Shown: one piece after another, positions 44,214 through 54,158 of the stretch | Position numbering within the stretch: position 1 is the stretch's first letter | Layout: every line of letters begins with the position of its first letter | Assembly: GCA_902786355.1 (NCBI GenBank) | Contig: CADABZ010000004.1 | Coordinates: 1-64,000, forward strand | From: an uncultured Eubacteriales bacterium | Lineage (GTDB): Bacteria; Bacillota; Clostridia; Peptostreptococcales; Anaerovoracaceae | Direction: 5' to 3' | DNA: 64,000 nt | Made by a program: the position numbers and the translations under genes | Notes under the pieces: model-generated | What the model was told of the DNA's origin: nothing | Seen by the model: the letters and a program-made list of their open reading frames with translations, nothing else | Database searches by the model: none

Positions 44214-45632
44214 ATGTCTTCTCAGGATACTGATATCAGAAAAGGATTGAATGTAATGACATCAGAGTATGAACTTGAGGGTCGCATCCCTACCGGAAAA
44301 GCGATCATTCTCGGTATGCAGCACGTTCTGGCGATGTTCGTCGGAAACCTGACACCGATACTTGTCATCGGCGGCGCATGCGGCCTTGGCGACGCAGGCC
44401 TTATGGTAGCTGTTATCCAGAATGCTATGCTTGTTGCCGGTATCGTAACACTCGTTCAGCTCTGGACTATAGGACCTATCGGCGCCAGACTGCCGTGCGT
44501 AATGGGCACAAGCTCCGGGTTCATCGGAGTGTGCACAGGAGTAGCAGGTTCTATGGGCGGCGGAGTAGTCGCCTACGGAGCTATACTCGGTGCGAGCGTA
44601 CTTGGCGGACTGTTCGAGATGGTTCTCGGATTCATGCTCAAGCCGCTCAGAAGATTCTTCCCGAGCGTAGTAACAGGTACAGTAGTAACAGCGATCGGAC
44701 TTTCACTGATCAGCGTAGGTATCAATTCATTCGGCGGAGGAAACAATAACAAAGACTTCGGTTCGCCGACCAACCTGCTGATCGGACTGATCGTTCTCAT
44801 CGCGATCATACTCCTCAAGCATTTTACCAAAGGAATTCTGTCAGCAGCATCGATCCTGTTCGGTATAATCATCGGATACATCGTCTGTGCTATACTGCCT
44901 CTGTTTCTTGAGACGACATACGTTGTTGATGGAGAGACTTTCATTCATTCATGGGTTCTCCAGTGGGACAAGGTAGCCGCAGCCGCATGGTTCTCGATCC
45001 CTAAGATCATGCCTGTAAAATTAGTATTCGATGTGCGTGCGATCATTCCTATCATGATCATGTTCATCGTAACAGCTGTTGAGACAGTAGGCGATCTCTC
45101 CGGAATCGCAGAGGGCGGTCTCGGACGTGAAGCAACAGACAAGGAGCTTTCGGGCGGAGTAGCCTGCGATGGTATCGGATCATCTTTTGCAGCATTATTC
45201 GGAGTGCTTCCTAACACTTCATTCAGCCAGAACGTAGGACTTGTAGGAATGACCAAGATCGTCAATCTGTATGCGATCTCAATGGGCGCTATATTCCTGA
45301 TCCTGTGCGGTTTCTGCCCTAAGCTTGCTGCGATCGTTCAGCTGATGCCTCAGTCCGTACTCGGCGGTGCAGCAGTAATGATGTTCGCATCTATCGTAGT
45401 CAGCGGTATCCAGCTGATCACTAAGGAAGGAATCGGCAACAGAGAAGTCACTATCGTTGCTGTTTCACTCGGCCTTGGTTATGGACTCGGCTCAACAGCC
45501 AACGTTCTCGCAATGATGCCTGCATGGGTCGGATACATCTTCGGCGGATCCGGAATCGTACCGGCAGCTATCTGCGCGATCATACTCAACATCGCACTCA
45601 AAAAAGATAAAGCAGAACCTGCTGCAGAATAA
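44214..45632 (+). CDS. Nucleobase:cation symporter-2 family permease (xanthine/uracil type)
   Basis: 472 residues from ATG 44214 (AAAGGGGG before it; a TTG one codon earlier is possible). About 12-14 membrane helices. NCS2 motifs: QHVLAMFVGNLTPI (helix 1), GTSSGFIGV, AVETVGDLSGIAEGG (helix 8) and GVLPNTSFSQNVGLVGMTKI (helix 10). The NTSFSQNVG form fits purine (xanthine or uric acid) members better than uracil members. The 5' leader (44098-44213) contains TAACGAC/GTCGTTA arms that could fold, but I cannot match a known riboswitch. Confidence 0.9.
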   Translation: MSSQDTDIRKGLNVMTSEYELEGRIPTGKAIILGMQHVLAMFVGNLTPILVIGGACGLGDAGLMVAVIQNAMLVAGIVTLVQLWTIGPIGARLPCVMGTSSGFIGVCTGVAGSMGGGVVAYGAILGASVLGGLFEMVLGFMLKPLRRFFPSVVTGTVVTAIGLSLISVGINSFGGGNNNKDFGSPTNLLIGLIVLIAIILLKHFTKGILSAASILFGIIIGYIVCAILPLFLETTYVVDGETFIHSWVLQWDKVAAAAWFSIPKIMPVKLVFDVRAIIPIMIMFIVTAVETVGDLSGIAEGGLGREATDKELSGGVACDGIGSSFAALFGVLPNTSFSQNVGLVGMTKIVNLYAISMGAIFLILCGFCPKLAAIVQLMPQSVLGGAAVMMFASIVVSGIQLITKEGIGNREVTIVAVSLGLGYGLGSTANVLAMMPAWVGYIFGGSGIVPAAICAIILNIALKKDKAEPAAE

Positions 45633-45700
45633 CAGACGCCGGGAGCTCGCTCCTGGTGAACACCGGCCGCAGCCTGTACAGCAGTAATAACTATGAACAG

Positions 45701-45748
45701 ACATCCCGCTCTGATACACAGACAGCATCAGTACAGCGGGATGTTTTC
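45701..45748 (+). terminator. Rho-independent terminator
   Basis: ACATCCCGCT and AGCGGGATGT form a 10-bp stem around a 23-base loop that itself has CTGAT/ATCAG arms, followed by TTTTCATT. It ends the permease transcript. Confidence 0.8.
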
Positions 45749-45816
45749 ATTGTATGCCGTCCCGCGCTGGCGTATAATTGAGGACAGCAGGCAATGCGCA
45801 AGGGAGGACTGAGACT

Positions 45817-46386
45817 ATGCTTACACTTGAAAGAGCAAGAGAACTGAATGATTCGATGGTCACAGAGGACCATCTCAGGATCCATGCTATGAATGTAATG
45901 GCATCAATGGGGGCGATGGCAGAACACTTCGGTGAAGACAGAGAGCACTGGATGGCGATCGGATATCTGCATGATTACGATTACGAGAAGTATCCTGAGG
46001 AACACCTCCAGCATACTGAAAAGCCGCTGCTCGAAGCCGGTCTTGAGCCGGAAGAAGTCAGAGCGATACTTTCGCACGGATACGGGATCGTCAATGATGT
46101 CGAGCCGGTGACCGATATGGAGAAGTCTCTATATACTGTTGATGAGCTTACCGGCATTATCCAGGCATGCGCAAGGATGAGACCTAAGGGGATCACTGAT
46201 CTGACGGTCAAGAGCTTCATGAAGAAATTCAAGGATAAACGTTTTGCCGCAAAATGCAACCGTGAGGTGATACTCGACGGCTGCGGAAGACTTGGCATGG
46301 AACTGCGGGATGTCGCAGAGATATGCATCGAAGGCATGAAGCCGTTTGCAGCAGAGATAGGTCTGCTCGGGACGGATTCAGAATAA
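45817..46386 (+). CDS. HD-domain protein
   Basis: 189 residues from ATG 45817 (GGGAGG before it). HD ligands: HLRIHAMNV near 18-23, YLHDYDYEKYPEEH near 50, and LSHGYG near 89. A single-domain HDIG-type hydrolase, substrate unknown. It lies 18 bp before the PduL gene, so the two are probably co-transcribed. Confidence 0.8.
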   Translation: MLTLERARELNDSMVTEDHLRIHAMNVMASMGAMAEHFGEDREHWMAIGYLHDYDYEKYPEEHLQHTEKPLLEAGLEPEEVRAILSHGYGIVNDVEPVTDMEKSLYTVDELTGIIQACARMRPKGITDLTVKSFMKKFKDKRFAAKCNREVILDGCGRLGMELRDVAEICIEGMKPFAAEIGLLGTDSE

Positions 46387-46404
46387 AGTTAAGGAGTAGA
46401 TACT

Positions 46405-46989
46405 ATGGAGAAGAAGGAAGTATTCGTAGATGTTTCAGCAAGACACGTGCATCTGAGCAGAGAAGATCAGGACGTGCTGTTCGGAAAAGGTTATGAGCTG
46501 CAGGTCCACAAAGAGCTGGCCGGAGGCGGCGGCTTCGCAAGCGTAGAGCAGATCGCGATCGAAGGCCCTAGAAGCACATTCCCTAAGGTAAGGATACTGG
46601 GTCCGTGCAGAAAGCAGTCTCAGGTAGAGCTGTCCAAGACAGATGCAAGAGCACTTGGAGTTGATGCTCCTGTAAGACTCTCAGGAGACCTTGAAGGCAC
46701 ACCGGGAATCAGGCTCATAGGTCCTGCAGGCGAACTCGTACTCGAGAAGGGCGTGATCATAGCCAAGAGACATGTGCATATAGGACTTAAGCAGCAGAAA
46801 GAGTGGGGCCTCAATACAGGCGACACAGTAGCTGTCAGACTGGATACCGAAGACCGCTCCCTTATATTCGGAGATACAGAGATCAGAGTACAGGCTGATC
46901 AGGAAGATCTCGCACTTATGCATATAGATACAGATGAGGCTAATGCCGCAGGCATGAAGCCGATGAATGGATATATCGTTGAATTCTGA
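46405..46989 (+). CDS. pduL: PduL-type phosphate acyltransferase (phosphotransacylase)
   Basis: 194 residues. Both PduL zinc-site signatures are present: SARHVHLS (near 10-17) and AKRHVHIG (near 120-127), with GPCRKQSQVELSKTDA between. It converts acyl-CoA and phosphate to acyl-phosphate; substrates in the family are acetyl- or propionyl-CoA. There is no shell-protein gene nearby and no encapsulation tail, so it is probably a general cytosolic enzyme. Ribosome site AAGGAG. Confidence 0.93.
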   Translation: MEKKEVFVDVSARHVHLSREDQDVLFGKGYELQVHKELAGGGGFASVEQIAIEGPRSTFPKVRILGPCRKQSQVELSKTDARALGVDAPVRLSGDLEGTPGIRLIGPAGELVLEKGVIIAKRHVHIGLKQQKEWGLNTGDTVAVRLDTEDRSLIFGDTEIRVQADQEDLALMHIDTDEANAAGMKPMNGYIVEF

Positions 46990-47013
46990 TACACAACAGG
47001 TGAGAAACTGCCT

Positions 47014-49974
47014 ATGACAATTGAGACTGCAAGAACCCGGGCGATCATGCCTGAGGATATGATAAAAGAAAAGTTCGCAGCTGCCTCAGACAGCTGCACA
47101 GACGCACTTTTTACCAACGCAGCTATGACGAGGGTGCTCGGGATATCCGGGCTCCCTTTTCATATGCCTGTATGCAGCGAGCTTCTCAATGACCCGGCTT
47201 TCCTCAGATGGCTCGACAGAGAAGAAGGAGACATCCTGATAGAATGGAAGCCTGACGGCTGCAGAGCTGTCTCGGCTGACGGTTCTGAGTCAGAAATGAG
47301 CGAAGATGCTGCAGAAGCTGTCATGAGAGCCGTGAAGCGTCTTAAAGACAGCCCGGGATATCTGAACAGCAGGGGCGAGCATGTCATTGATCTCAGATCA
47401 CAGACTGTCGGCCTGCACTATCCTGTCAACCTCCTTCTCGGAGACAGGAGCAGATCTGAATTCCCGCTTGTGACTACTCCTAAGAGTTCTGTAGATGCCT
47501 TCGGAAGAGGGTCCTTCAGAGCAGCCGGCGGAGATCAGGTCCTGGCGACAAGATACACACTGCATCCCGAAGAGAACGGCGAGCCTGCCAACAGACAGTT
47601 TTATCTGTATGAGAACGGACGCCAGATATTCTGGTCCGCAGATATAAGCAGCAATGTAGAGAGCGGCATGTGCGTGCATTCCCAGAACCGGACAGTGATC
47701 ACATACCGCACTGAAGACGGGCTTGAAATAGTACGCACCATATTCATCCTGCCGCAGGAGGAAGGCCTTCCGGAAGCATGCGAGGTGCAGAGGATAACCA
47801 TACGCGATCTTGCAGGCAGAGACAGAGATATAAGGATATGCGCGACCGGCGTCTTCGGCATGATGGGTCCGGATAAGTTCTCTTCAGATGTCATGTATGT
47901 CAATCTGGTCGCTGAGGGCGCCCTCCTCATGGACGGTGACCGCCCTGTTGCGACTATGCTGAGCTCCAAGCCTGCGGATGACAGACTCAGGAGACGCTTT
48001 GCCATGATCCTCTCAGAGGGAGAGACTATGGATGAGTTCTGCCAGAGCCTGTCTGAATTCATCGGATCAGGGAGCCTTGCGCATCCTGAGCACGGGCTCA
48101 GACTTTCATCGACACTGAGCCGCAAGACAGCATCTTTCTTCGCGATGGGAAAGGACCTCAGGATCCCTGCCGGAGGCTGCACAGTATGTGATGTCTTCGC
48201 AGGACTCAGTTATGCCGGCGGTCCGGTAAGGGCAGCTGAGCTTGCCTACACAGGTGAAGCGTACAGGGTCGACCCGGCAGAAGCAGAAGCTGCAGAGCTG
48301 GAAGCCGATTCGAGGATCATGGAACTCTACAGGAGATTCAGAGATCCTGAGGCACTGAGCAGGGTGATGGATCAGATGGAAGAAGGCTGGAGCAGATACT
48401 GCAGATATCTGATACCTGAAACAGGAGATGAACTCTTCGACTCATATATACACAGCGACCTGCCTTTCCAGGTGCTGTATCAGACATATGTATCAAGAGC
48501 CTTTGCCTGGACACAGAAGGCATATCGTGAGACAGGCTTCCGCGAGATCCAGGATATCTATGCATCCATGTACTACATGAGCGCTGCCGGACAGAACGAT
48601 CTGGTACGCGAACTGATCGGTAGCTGGGTGCGCCATGTGTGGAAGATGGGCTATGCCAACCACAACTTCACGTTCAGAGGCAAAGAGCCTGGCATGTGCT
48701 CTGATGATCAGCTGTGGCTTATACAGGCCGTGTACAGATATGTACATCTTACAGGAGATACAGACTTCCTCAATAAGGAGTTCAGTATCGAGGGAACAGA
48801 TGAGAAAAGGACGCTGTGGGAGACCATCCGCGCGATACTGACATACAGCGGATGCATCTCGGTAGGCAGCCACGGACTTCCGCTGCTCGATACAGCAGAC
48901 TGGAACGATACTCTGAGACTCGATCACGGAGTGCTTAATGGTCCGGCCAAGGAAGAGGCATACAGAAAACAGCTCGAGATAAAAGGGCAGGAGTACGGTT
49001 CTCCGCTTGAGAATGATCTCAGCGAGAGCGTAATGAATGCATTCCTTCTCAGGATAGCCGCACAGGAGACTGCAGGACTTGCTGAGATGACAGGCGATGA
49101 GAATATGAAGGAGTTCGCTCTCGGCATATCGGAGCGCGTGCTTGAAAGCTGCAGAAAAAATGCATGGAAGGGAGATTTCTATGCAAGATGTCTCATGAAT
49201 GACGGCAGACCTTATACATATATCGGAGCCGGAGGAGACGGACTTTCTGCGGATCCTGATGTTCCGGGAAGCTATTTTCTCAATTCATACAGCTGGGCTG
49301 TACTCTCTGACTCAGCGACAGAAGAGCAGATAGAGATAATGCTCAGGCAGGTCAACAGATACCTGAGGACCGATGCGGGGCTGAAGCTCTGCACGCTGAT
49401 AGCATACGAGAGACTTGGAGTCAATACAGGGACAGCACTCTACTTCCCGGGTGACAGGGAGAACTGCGGAGTCTTCAAGCATGCTGCTATGATGGCAGCC
49501 GTCGCATCGATGAAGGCCGCCAAGAAAGTGACCGATTCGGGTCTGGCAGATGAACTGAGAGAGCTTGCATTCTTCATGCTGGACAAGACTCTGCCGTACA
49601 GGACAATGGAAGATCCTTTCGTATACAAAGGCAACCCGAGATTCTGTACACAGTACAACAACAGCGAGACGGGCGAGAATATCGGACCTATGCTCTCGGG
49701 AACAGCATCGTGGCTGACTCTCGGGATATATGAGCATTTCGGAATAGATGTAAGAAAAGACGAAATAGCCTTTGATCCGCTTCTGAGACCGGGATCAGAC
49801 AGACTGGATTATACTGCCGACCTTGGCGATGCAGTCCTTCACGTCAGCATCCGCGGGAGAGAGGGGCGTTTCAGAGCCGGAGAGAATACTGTTTTCACAG
49901 CTGACGGAAAAGCTTTTCCTGGCGTGATGAGAAGGCCGCATTCAGGAGAGACAGAGGTGCTGATCGAACTGTGA
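47014..49974 (+). CDS. GH94-family glycoside phosphorylase-like protein
   Basis: 986 residues. The C-terminal (alpha/alpha)6 part has GH94 hallmarks: CSDDQLWLIQAVYRYVHLTGDTDFL near 562-586, GSHGLPLLDTADWNDTLR near 616-633 (catalytic Asp of the DWND motif), and YFPGDRENCGVFKHAA near 810. GH94 enzymes cleave a beta-glucoside with phosphate to give a sugar 1-phosphate. The first 110 residues (HMPVCSELLNDPAFLRWL) are unfamiliar and the usual N-terminal beta-sandwich begins after them. The acceptor (cellobiose, sophorose-type or other) cannot be read off. There is no signal peptide, so the enzyme is intracellular. Confidence 0.8.
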   Translation: MTIETARTRAIMPEDMIKEKFAAASDSCTDALFTNAAMTRVLGISGLPFHMPVCSELLNDPAFLRWLDREEGDILIEWKPDGCRAVSADGSESEMSEDAAEAVMRAVKRLKDSPGYLNSRGEHVIDLRSQTVGLHYPVNLLLGDRSRSEFPLVTTPKSSVDAFGRGSFRAAGGDQVLATRYTLHPEENGEPANRQFYLYENGRQIFWSADISSNVESGMCVHSQNRTVITYRTEDGLEIVRTIFILPQEEGLPEACEVQRITIRDLAGRDRDIRICATGVFGMMGPDKFSSDVMYVNLVAEGALLMDGDRPVATMLSSKPADDRLRRRFAMILSEGETMDEFCQSLSEFIGSGSLAHPEHGLRLSSTLSRKTASFFAMGKDLRIPAGGCTVCDVFAGLSYAGGPVRAAELAYTGEAYRVDPAEAEAAELEADSRIMELYRRFRDPEALSRVMDQMEEGWSRYCRYLIPETGDELFDSYIHSDLPFQVLYQTYVSRAFAWTQKAYRETGFREIQDIYASMYYMSAAGQNDLVRELIGSWVRHVWKMGYANHNFTFRGKEPGMCSDDQLWLIQAVYRYVHLTGDTDFLNKEFSIEGTDEKRTLWETIRAILTYSGCISVGSHGLPLLDTADWNDTLRLDHGVLNGPAKEEAYRKQLEIKGQEYGSPLENDLSESVMNAFLLRIAAQETAGLAEMTGDENMKEFALGISERVLESCRKNAWKGDFYARCLMNDGRPYTYIGAGGDGLSADPDVPGSYFLNSYSWAVLSDSATEEQIEIMLRQVNRYLRTDAGLKLCTLIAYERLGVNTGTALYFPGDRENCGVFKHAAMMAAVASMKAAKKVTDSGLADELRELAFFMLDKTLPYRTMEDPFVYKGNPRFCTQYNNSETGENIGPMLSGTASWLTLGIYEHFGIDVRKDEIAFDPLLRPGSDRLDYTADLGDAVLHVSIRGREGRFRAGENTVFTADGKAFPGVMRRPHSGETEVLIEL

Positions 49975-50041
49975 CCCCCAAGCTCTGTACATCAGAGCGC
50001 AGAAGCAGGATGATGAAGCAGCTCATACGGAGATGATACAT

Positions 50042-51319
50042 ATGATCAGAAATATAATTTTCGATATAGGAAGAGTGCTTATCGACTTCGAGTGGCAGGA
50101 ATATATGAAGTCATTATTCGATGCAGAGACTGCCAGAACAGTCACCGCAGCTATGTGGGGCAAGGGGTACTGGAGCGAGCTCGACATCGCTCTGCTTTCG
50201 GATGATGAGATCCTTGAGCTCTTCTACAGCGAGGCTCCGGAGTATAAGAAGGAGATAAGAGAAGCTTTCGACCGCGTAGGCGAATGCGTGAAGAGGAGGG
50301 ACTGGGCTATACCTCTGATCGACAGCCTTAAGGAAAAGGGCTACAGAGTGCTGTATCTGTCCAATTTCTCTGAGCATGTTATGGGATCCAACCCTGAGGC
50401 CCTTGATTTTCTCAGCCACATGGACGGAGGAGTGTTCTCATGTGATGTCAACATCATCAAGCCATCATCCGGGATATATGCTGAGCTGATCAGAAAATAT
50501 GACCTGATTCCGGAGGAATGCCTGTTCATCGATGACCACGGAAACAATATTGCGGCTGCCAGAAAATTCGGCATCAAGGGGATCCGCTTCGACAGCAGAG
50601 AGCAGCTTGAGGCAGATCTTACCAAGGCCCTCGACAAAGACCGCGGGCACGAGAGGATCACAGTGCTCTGCTACGGTGACTCCAATACATACGGATATGA
50701 CCCTCAGACTCTGGGAAGATATCCTTATGAGAAGCGCTGGACGACTATACTGGCCGGGATGCTGGGAGACAGATATGAAGTCATTGCCGAAGGACTCAAC
50801 GGCAGGACGACTGCATTTGACAGAAAGGACGCACCGTGGAAGAACGGACTTGCCAGCATAATTCCCTGCCTTGGAACTCACAAGCCTGTAGACATCCTTG
50901 TTATCATGCTGGGGACCAATGACTGCAATACAGAGCTCGGAGTTAGGGCTGAAGATATCGCAGAAGGCATGGCGAAGCTGACAGAGCTCGCCGAAAAAGC
51001 ATCTCCGGGGCTTCAGGGATATATTCCTGAGATCATTATCACTGCACCGGTGGCTATACCGGAGGATTTCAGCATGTCGCCTTTCGTGGATCAGCTGGAC
51101 AGCGGATCTGCTCAGAAGTCCCGGGATATAGCACCGCTGTATGCCCGGATCGCTGCAGCTCATCATCTGAAGTTCGTCAATGCGAGCGAAGATGCAGAAG
51201 TTTCTGACGACTGCGAACACCTGACAGCCAGGGGGCATGAGCAGCTTGCGAAGCTCATATATGATGAGATCACCAGAGACCCTGCATCCTACGATATGTC
51301 AGAGAAGCTTGTTCCGTAA
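50042..51319 (+). CDS. Fusion: HAD phosphatase plus SGNH/GDSL hydrolase
   Basis: 425 residues from ATG 50042 (GGAG nine bases upstream; an ATG three codons earlier is also possible). HAD domain (1-195): NIIFDIGRVLIDF (DxG variant as in YihX), LYLSNFSEH (motif II), KPSSGIY and LFIDDHGNN (motif IV). SGNH domain (about 205-415): CYGDSNTYGYDP (Ser block), GLNGRTT, MLGTNDCN (Asn block) and DCEHLTARGH (Asp/His block). A sugar-phosphate phosphatase joined to an esterase is an unusual pairing. It may act on an acylated sugar phosphate, perhaps from the GH94 product encoded upstream (inference). Confidence 0.85.
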   Translation: MIRNIIFDIGRVLIDFEWQEYMKSLFDAETARTVTAAMWGKGYWSELDIALLSDDEILELFYSEAPEYKKEIREAFDRVGECVKRRDWAIPLIDSLKEKGYRVLYLSNFSEHVMGSNPEALDFLSHMDGGVFSCDVNIIKPSSGIYAELIRKYDLIPEECLFIDDHGNNIAAARKFGIKGIRFDSREQLEADLTKALDKDRGHERITVLCYGDSNTYGYDPQTLGRYPYEKRWTTILAGMLGDRYEVIAEGLNGRTTAFDRKDAPWKNGLASIIPCLGTHKPVDILVIMLGTNDCNTELGVRAEDIAEGMAKLTELAEKASPGLQGYIPEIIITAPVAIPEDFSMSPFVDQLDSGSAQKSRDIAPLYARIAAAHHLKFVNASEDAEVSDDCEHLTARGHEQLAKLIYDEITRDPASYDMSEKLVP

Positions 51320-51330
51320 TACTTGAAAAC

Positions 51331-51364
51331 AAAAAGGCCTGCGCATCAGACTGCGCAGGCCTTT
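51331..51364. terminator. Bidirectional terminator
   Basis: AAAGGCCTGCGCA-TCAGAC-TGCGCAGGCCTTT between convergent genes, with A and T flanks for both strands. Confidence 0.9.
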
Positions 51365-51377
51365 GCTGATCATGTGA

Positions 51378-52187
51378 TCAGAGTTTGCATTTTGCTACGT
51401 ATGTAACATCAGCCGGAAGACCGAGGTCACGATCTGTAACCGGATCGAAGCTCCACTTTGGAGGATTCGATCTTACTGCGTCCATAACAGCATAGAAGTT
51501 GAACATTACTATACCGTAGTTGAGGCGTCTGTCGTTTTCGTTGGTCTCATCGTCAGGAAGACCTATCAGAGAGATCTGATCGTGATCAACGATGATCCTG
51601 TAAGGCTGCTTGTTGGCAAAAGACTGTGCGTGAGCGATAGCTCTCAGTCCGTCTTCAAGATCACGATAGAAGAGATCAGTGTCGATATCCTCTCCGTATC
51701 TGAAGCCATCTGTCATCTCGTCGAGGGACTTCTTGTCTGCCTTCTTAGCTGTATCGGAAGGGTCGCGATAGCCGAATGCGACTACGCATGCTGCTACCAT
51801 GTCAGTTTCTTCTCCGAGTGCAGCTTTGACACCATATGCGTCATTGATCGTCAGCCAGCATGCTGCAAGACCGAGCTCTGTCATCTTGAGGGTGAGACCC
51901 TGAGCGATGTATCCTGCATTCTCGCGATAATGATCGGTGACTTCAGAGAAAATGACCATGTATGCAGGTGCTTTGATGCACTTCCCGTTATAGCCTACGC
52001 ACTTCTTCAGCTCGTCCCATACGGTGCCGACATAGAATCTGAGCTCTGTGGCGATGCCGTCGATAAGAACAGATTCTTCATCTTCATAATATGTCAGAAG
52101 TTCATTGAGAACATCGTCACTGACTTTTGTGTCTGTAAACTGTCTGCATGAATTTCTGTTTTTAACTATGTGCTCATAATATTCCAT
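51378..52187 (-). CDS. Nitroreductase-family protein
   Basis: 269 residues. N-terminal FMN contact NRNSCRQF near 10-17 (the usual RRSxRxF), then GYIAQGLTLKMTELGLAACWL near 92 and VVAFGYRDPSD near 135. The C-terminal 100 residues are typical of TM1586-like nitroreductases. FMN-dependent NAD(P)H oxidoreductase, physiological substrate unknown. Ribosome site AGGGGTAAGG before the ATG. Confidence 0.88.
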   Translation of the reverse strand: MEYYEHIVKNRNSCRQFTDTKVSDDVLNELLTYYEDEESVLIDGIATELRFYVGTVWDELKKCVGYNGKCIKAPAYMVIFSEVTDHYRENAGYIAQGLTLKMTELGLAACWLTINDAYGVKAALGEETDMVAACVVAFGYRDPSDTAKKADKKSLDEMTDGFRYGEDIDTDLFYRDLEDGLRAIAHAQSFANKQPYRIIVDHDQISLIGLPDDETNENDRRLNYGIVMFNFYAVMDAVRSNPPKWSFDPVTDRDLGLPADVTYVAKCKL

Positions 52188-52391
52188 TTTGCTTACCTTA
52201 CCCCTTTTGTAATATCCGATACTTTTTTATCCGCAAAAAATTTTACCATGAGCGATATGCATTTTTCAACGTAAATGCGATTGACTTTCATTTTGCACGG
52301 GTATTATTATTATCACGTTATTATTATCACGAAGAAGCAGTGCTGAAAAGGCCATGCTCTGATAAAAACCACTGAAAGGAAACTCCTACAG

Positions 52392-53384
52392 ATGTCTAAG
52401 AAAGATAGCTCGCAGGAAGCCGTGCCGGCTGAGGCTGCTCTGGCAGATGCAGAGCAGCAGCGCACAGATGCGGCCGGAGAGAAGAAGACTATCCGAACAA
52501 TAGGAAAGAGCAAACCGGGAAAACTGCTCAGGAGCATTCTGATCGTGCTGCTTTCTGCATTCTTCGGTTCATCAGTCCAGATATTCGTCATGATCCCGTG
52601 CGGGATGACCTCAGGCGGAATGCCTGGTATATGCAGACTGATAACTCATTTTATGCCGTCGATAAGCTATTCAGTCGTATACTATACTCTTTCAATGCTT
52701 ATACTCATTCTGGTTTTCTTCACGATGGGAAAGGCGGAAGTAGGCAGGATCGTAGCGCTGGCATTTGCTTATCCGGTAATGCTGTTTATCTTCGAGAAGA
52801 TGGATTTCGAGCTGCTCGATACTCCCGACCCGCTTCTTGCTTCACTTCTCATAGGGGTATGCTACGGACTTGCAACAGGCATAGGCTATATCGGCGGATT
52901 CTCATCAGGAGGCACTGATTCTCTTGCCAGAGTCATCAAGTTCAAGCTCCTCAACTATGTCAAGGTCGGAGATATCCAGATGGCTATGGATGTGACTATC
53001 ATCCTGATCTCGGCATTTGTCTTCAACACGAATGTAGCCTTTTATGCAGTGATCAATGCCGTTGTTGCTGCCAAGGTGATATCCATGGTAATGATTGGTG
53101 TCGGCGGCAGATATGTGCAGTTTGATATCATCTCTTCAAAGCCGGAAGAGATCACGGAATACATACTCAAGACTGTGGACAGGGCTGTTACATCTCATGT
53201 CTCAAGAGGAGAGTACACCGGAAACGAGCGCAGGACCCTTACTGTCATCTGCACTCCTAATGAGAGTATCAAGATCAAGAAATTCGTAGCTGAGATCGAT
53301 CCGGATGCCTTTGCTACAGTGATGCCTATCACTACAGTCTGGGGCAAGCGCTTCTCAGATATCCGTGAAGTCGATAACGTATAG
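52392..53384 (+). CDS. YitT-family membrane protein with DUF2179 domain
   Basis: 330 residues. A charged N-terminal tail (1-45) precedes five membrane segments (about 50-245, including GTDSLARVIKFK), then the cytoplasmic DUF2179 domain (MPITTVWGKRF at the end). Transporter-like family of unknown substrate. Upstream, TTATTATTATCACG is repeated twice in tandem (about 52304-52331), a short slippage-type repeat; nothing else is seen in that gap. Confidence 0.88.
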   Translation: MSKKDSSQEAVPAEAALADAEQQRTDAAGEKKTIRTIGKSKPGKLLRSILIVLLSAFFGSSVQIFVMIPCGMTSGGMPGICRLITHFMPSISYSVVYYTLSMLILILVFFTMGKAEVGRIVALAFAYPVMLFIFEKMDFELLDTPDPLLASLLIGVCYGLATGIGYIGGFSSGGTDSLARVIKFKLLNYVKVGDIQMAMDVTIILISAFVFNTNVAFYAVINAVVAAKVISMVMIGVGGRYVQFDIISSKPEEITEYILKTVDRAVTSHVSRGEYTGNERRTLTVICTPNESIKIKKFVAEIDPDAFATVMPITTVWGKRFSDIREVDNV

Positions 53385-53429
53385 ACAGCATGGACCCGGC
53401 TGGCATGCATCAGCATCAGTGATATAATC

Positions 53430-53463
53430 AAAAAAGCTATCCCGCGGAAAGGGATAGCTTTTT
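53430..53463. terminator. Bidirectional terminator
   Basis: AAAAAGCTATCCC-GCGGAAA-GGGATAGCTTTTT between the YitT and TetR genes. Confidence 0.9.
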
Positions 53464-53484
53464 CATTTGAATTATCTCCTGAGA

Positions 53485-54048
53485 TCAGATTATGCTCGCA
53501 GTGTTGGAATCAAGCTCGGTGATGATCTGAATGATAAGCTTTTCCGGCTGCCGGAAACCCTCAGCGACCCATTTGCTGAGTACGGAAAGGCAGCCCTGAG
53601 CCCGGTAACAGGTCATAAATGTCAGTCTGTCATCCCTGAGATCCGTATCGATCTCTTCCGAAGTCATCTGCTTGAACAGTCCCTCAAGAGCTCTGTACAG
53701 CTTTACGCGAAGCTCAACAGGGGAGTTAGGGGAGAAGACCATCCTGAAGACGTCTCTGTTATCAGATATATAAGATACAAGTCCCCTGAAGAAATCCGAA
53801 GACTCGAGCTCTACGAGATCCAGTATCAAAGTGCTCCAGTCGATCAGGATCTCCTGTTCGACCTTGTCATACAGATCATAGACATCAAGGTAATGCTTGT
53901 AGAATGTCGCGCGATTGACATCGGCACTGTCAGCTATCTCTCTGACAGTGATCTTGCTCAGCTCGTTCTCAGCAAGGAGAGAGAGGAAAGCGCTTTTGAT
54001 TGCTTTCTGGGTTCTGGCGGTCCTGCGGTCTGCTTTCTTATCTTCCAT
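53485..54048 (-). CDS. TetR-family regulator
   Basis: 187 residues. N-terminal helix-turn-helix: TVREIADSADVNRATFYKHYLDVYDLYD (about 34-61), preceded by RRTARTQKAIKSAFLSLL. The C-terminal ligand domain is of the TetR_C_7/DhaS-like type with many acidic residues. It is alone on its strand, so its target is not evident; the GntR/ABC unit is divergent from it across about 200 bp. Confidence 0.9.
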   Translation of the reverse strand: MEDKKADRRTARTQKAIKSAFLSLLAENELSKITVREIADSADVNRATFYKHYLDVYDLYDKVEQEILIDWSTLILDLVELESSDFFRGLVSYISDNRDVFRMVFSPNSPVELRVKLYRALEGLFKQMTSEEIDTDLRDDRLTFMTCYRAQGCLSVLSKWVAEGFRQPEKLIIQIITELDSNTASII

Positions 54049-54158
54049 CGTGTTTCCCCCGGATACTGCATATTACTGGAATCTATTATAACACATATCC
54101 GGGTTATATATTGGCTATCTCCGGCATATCTTACATAACCCCTAAATCATGAAAGAGC

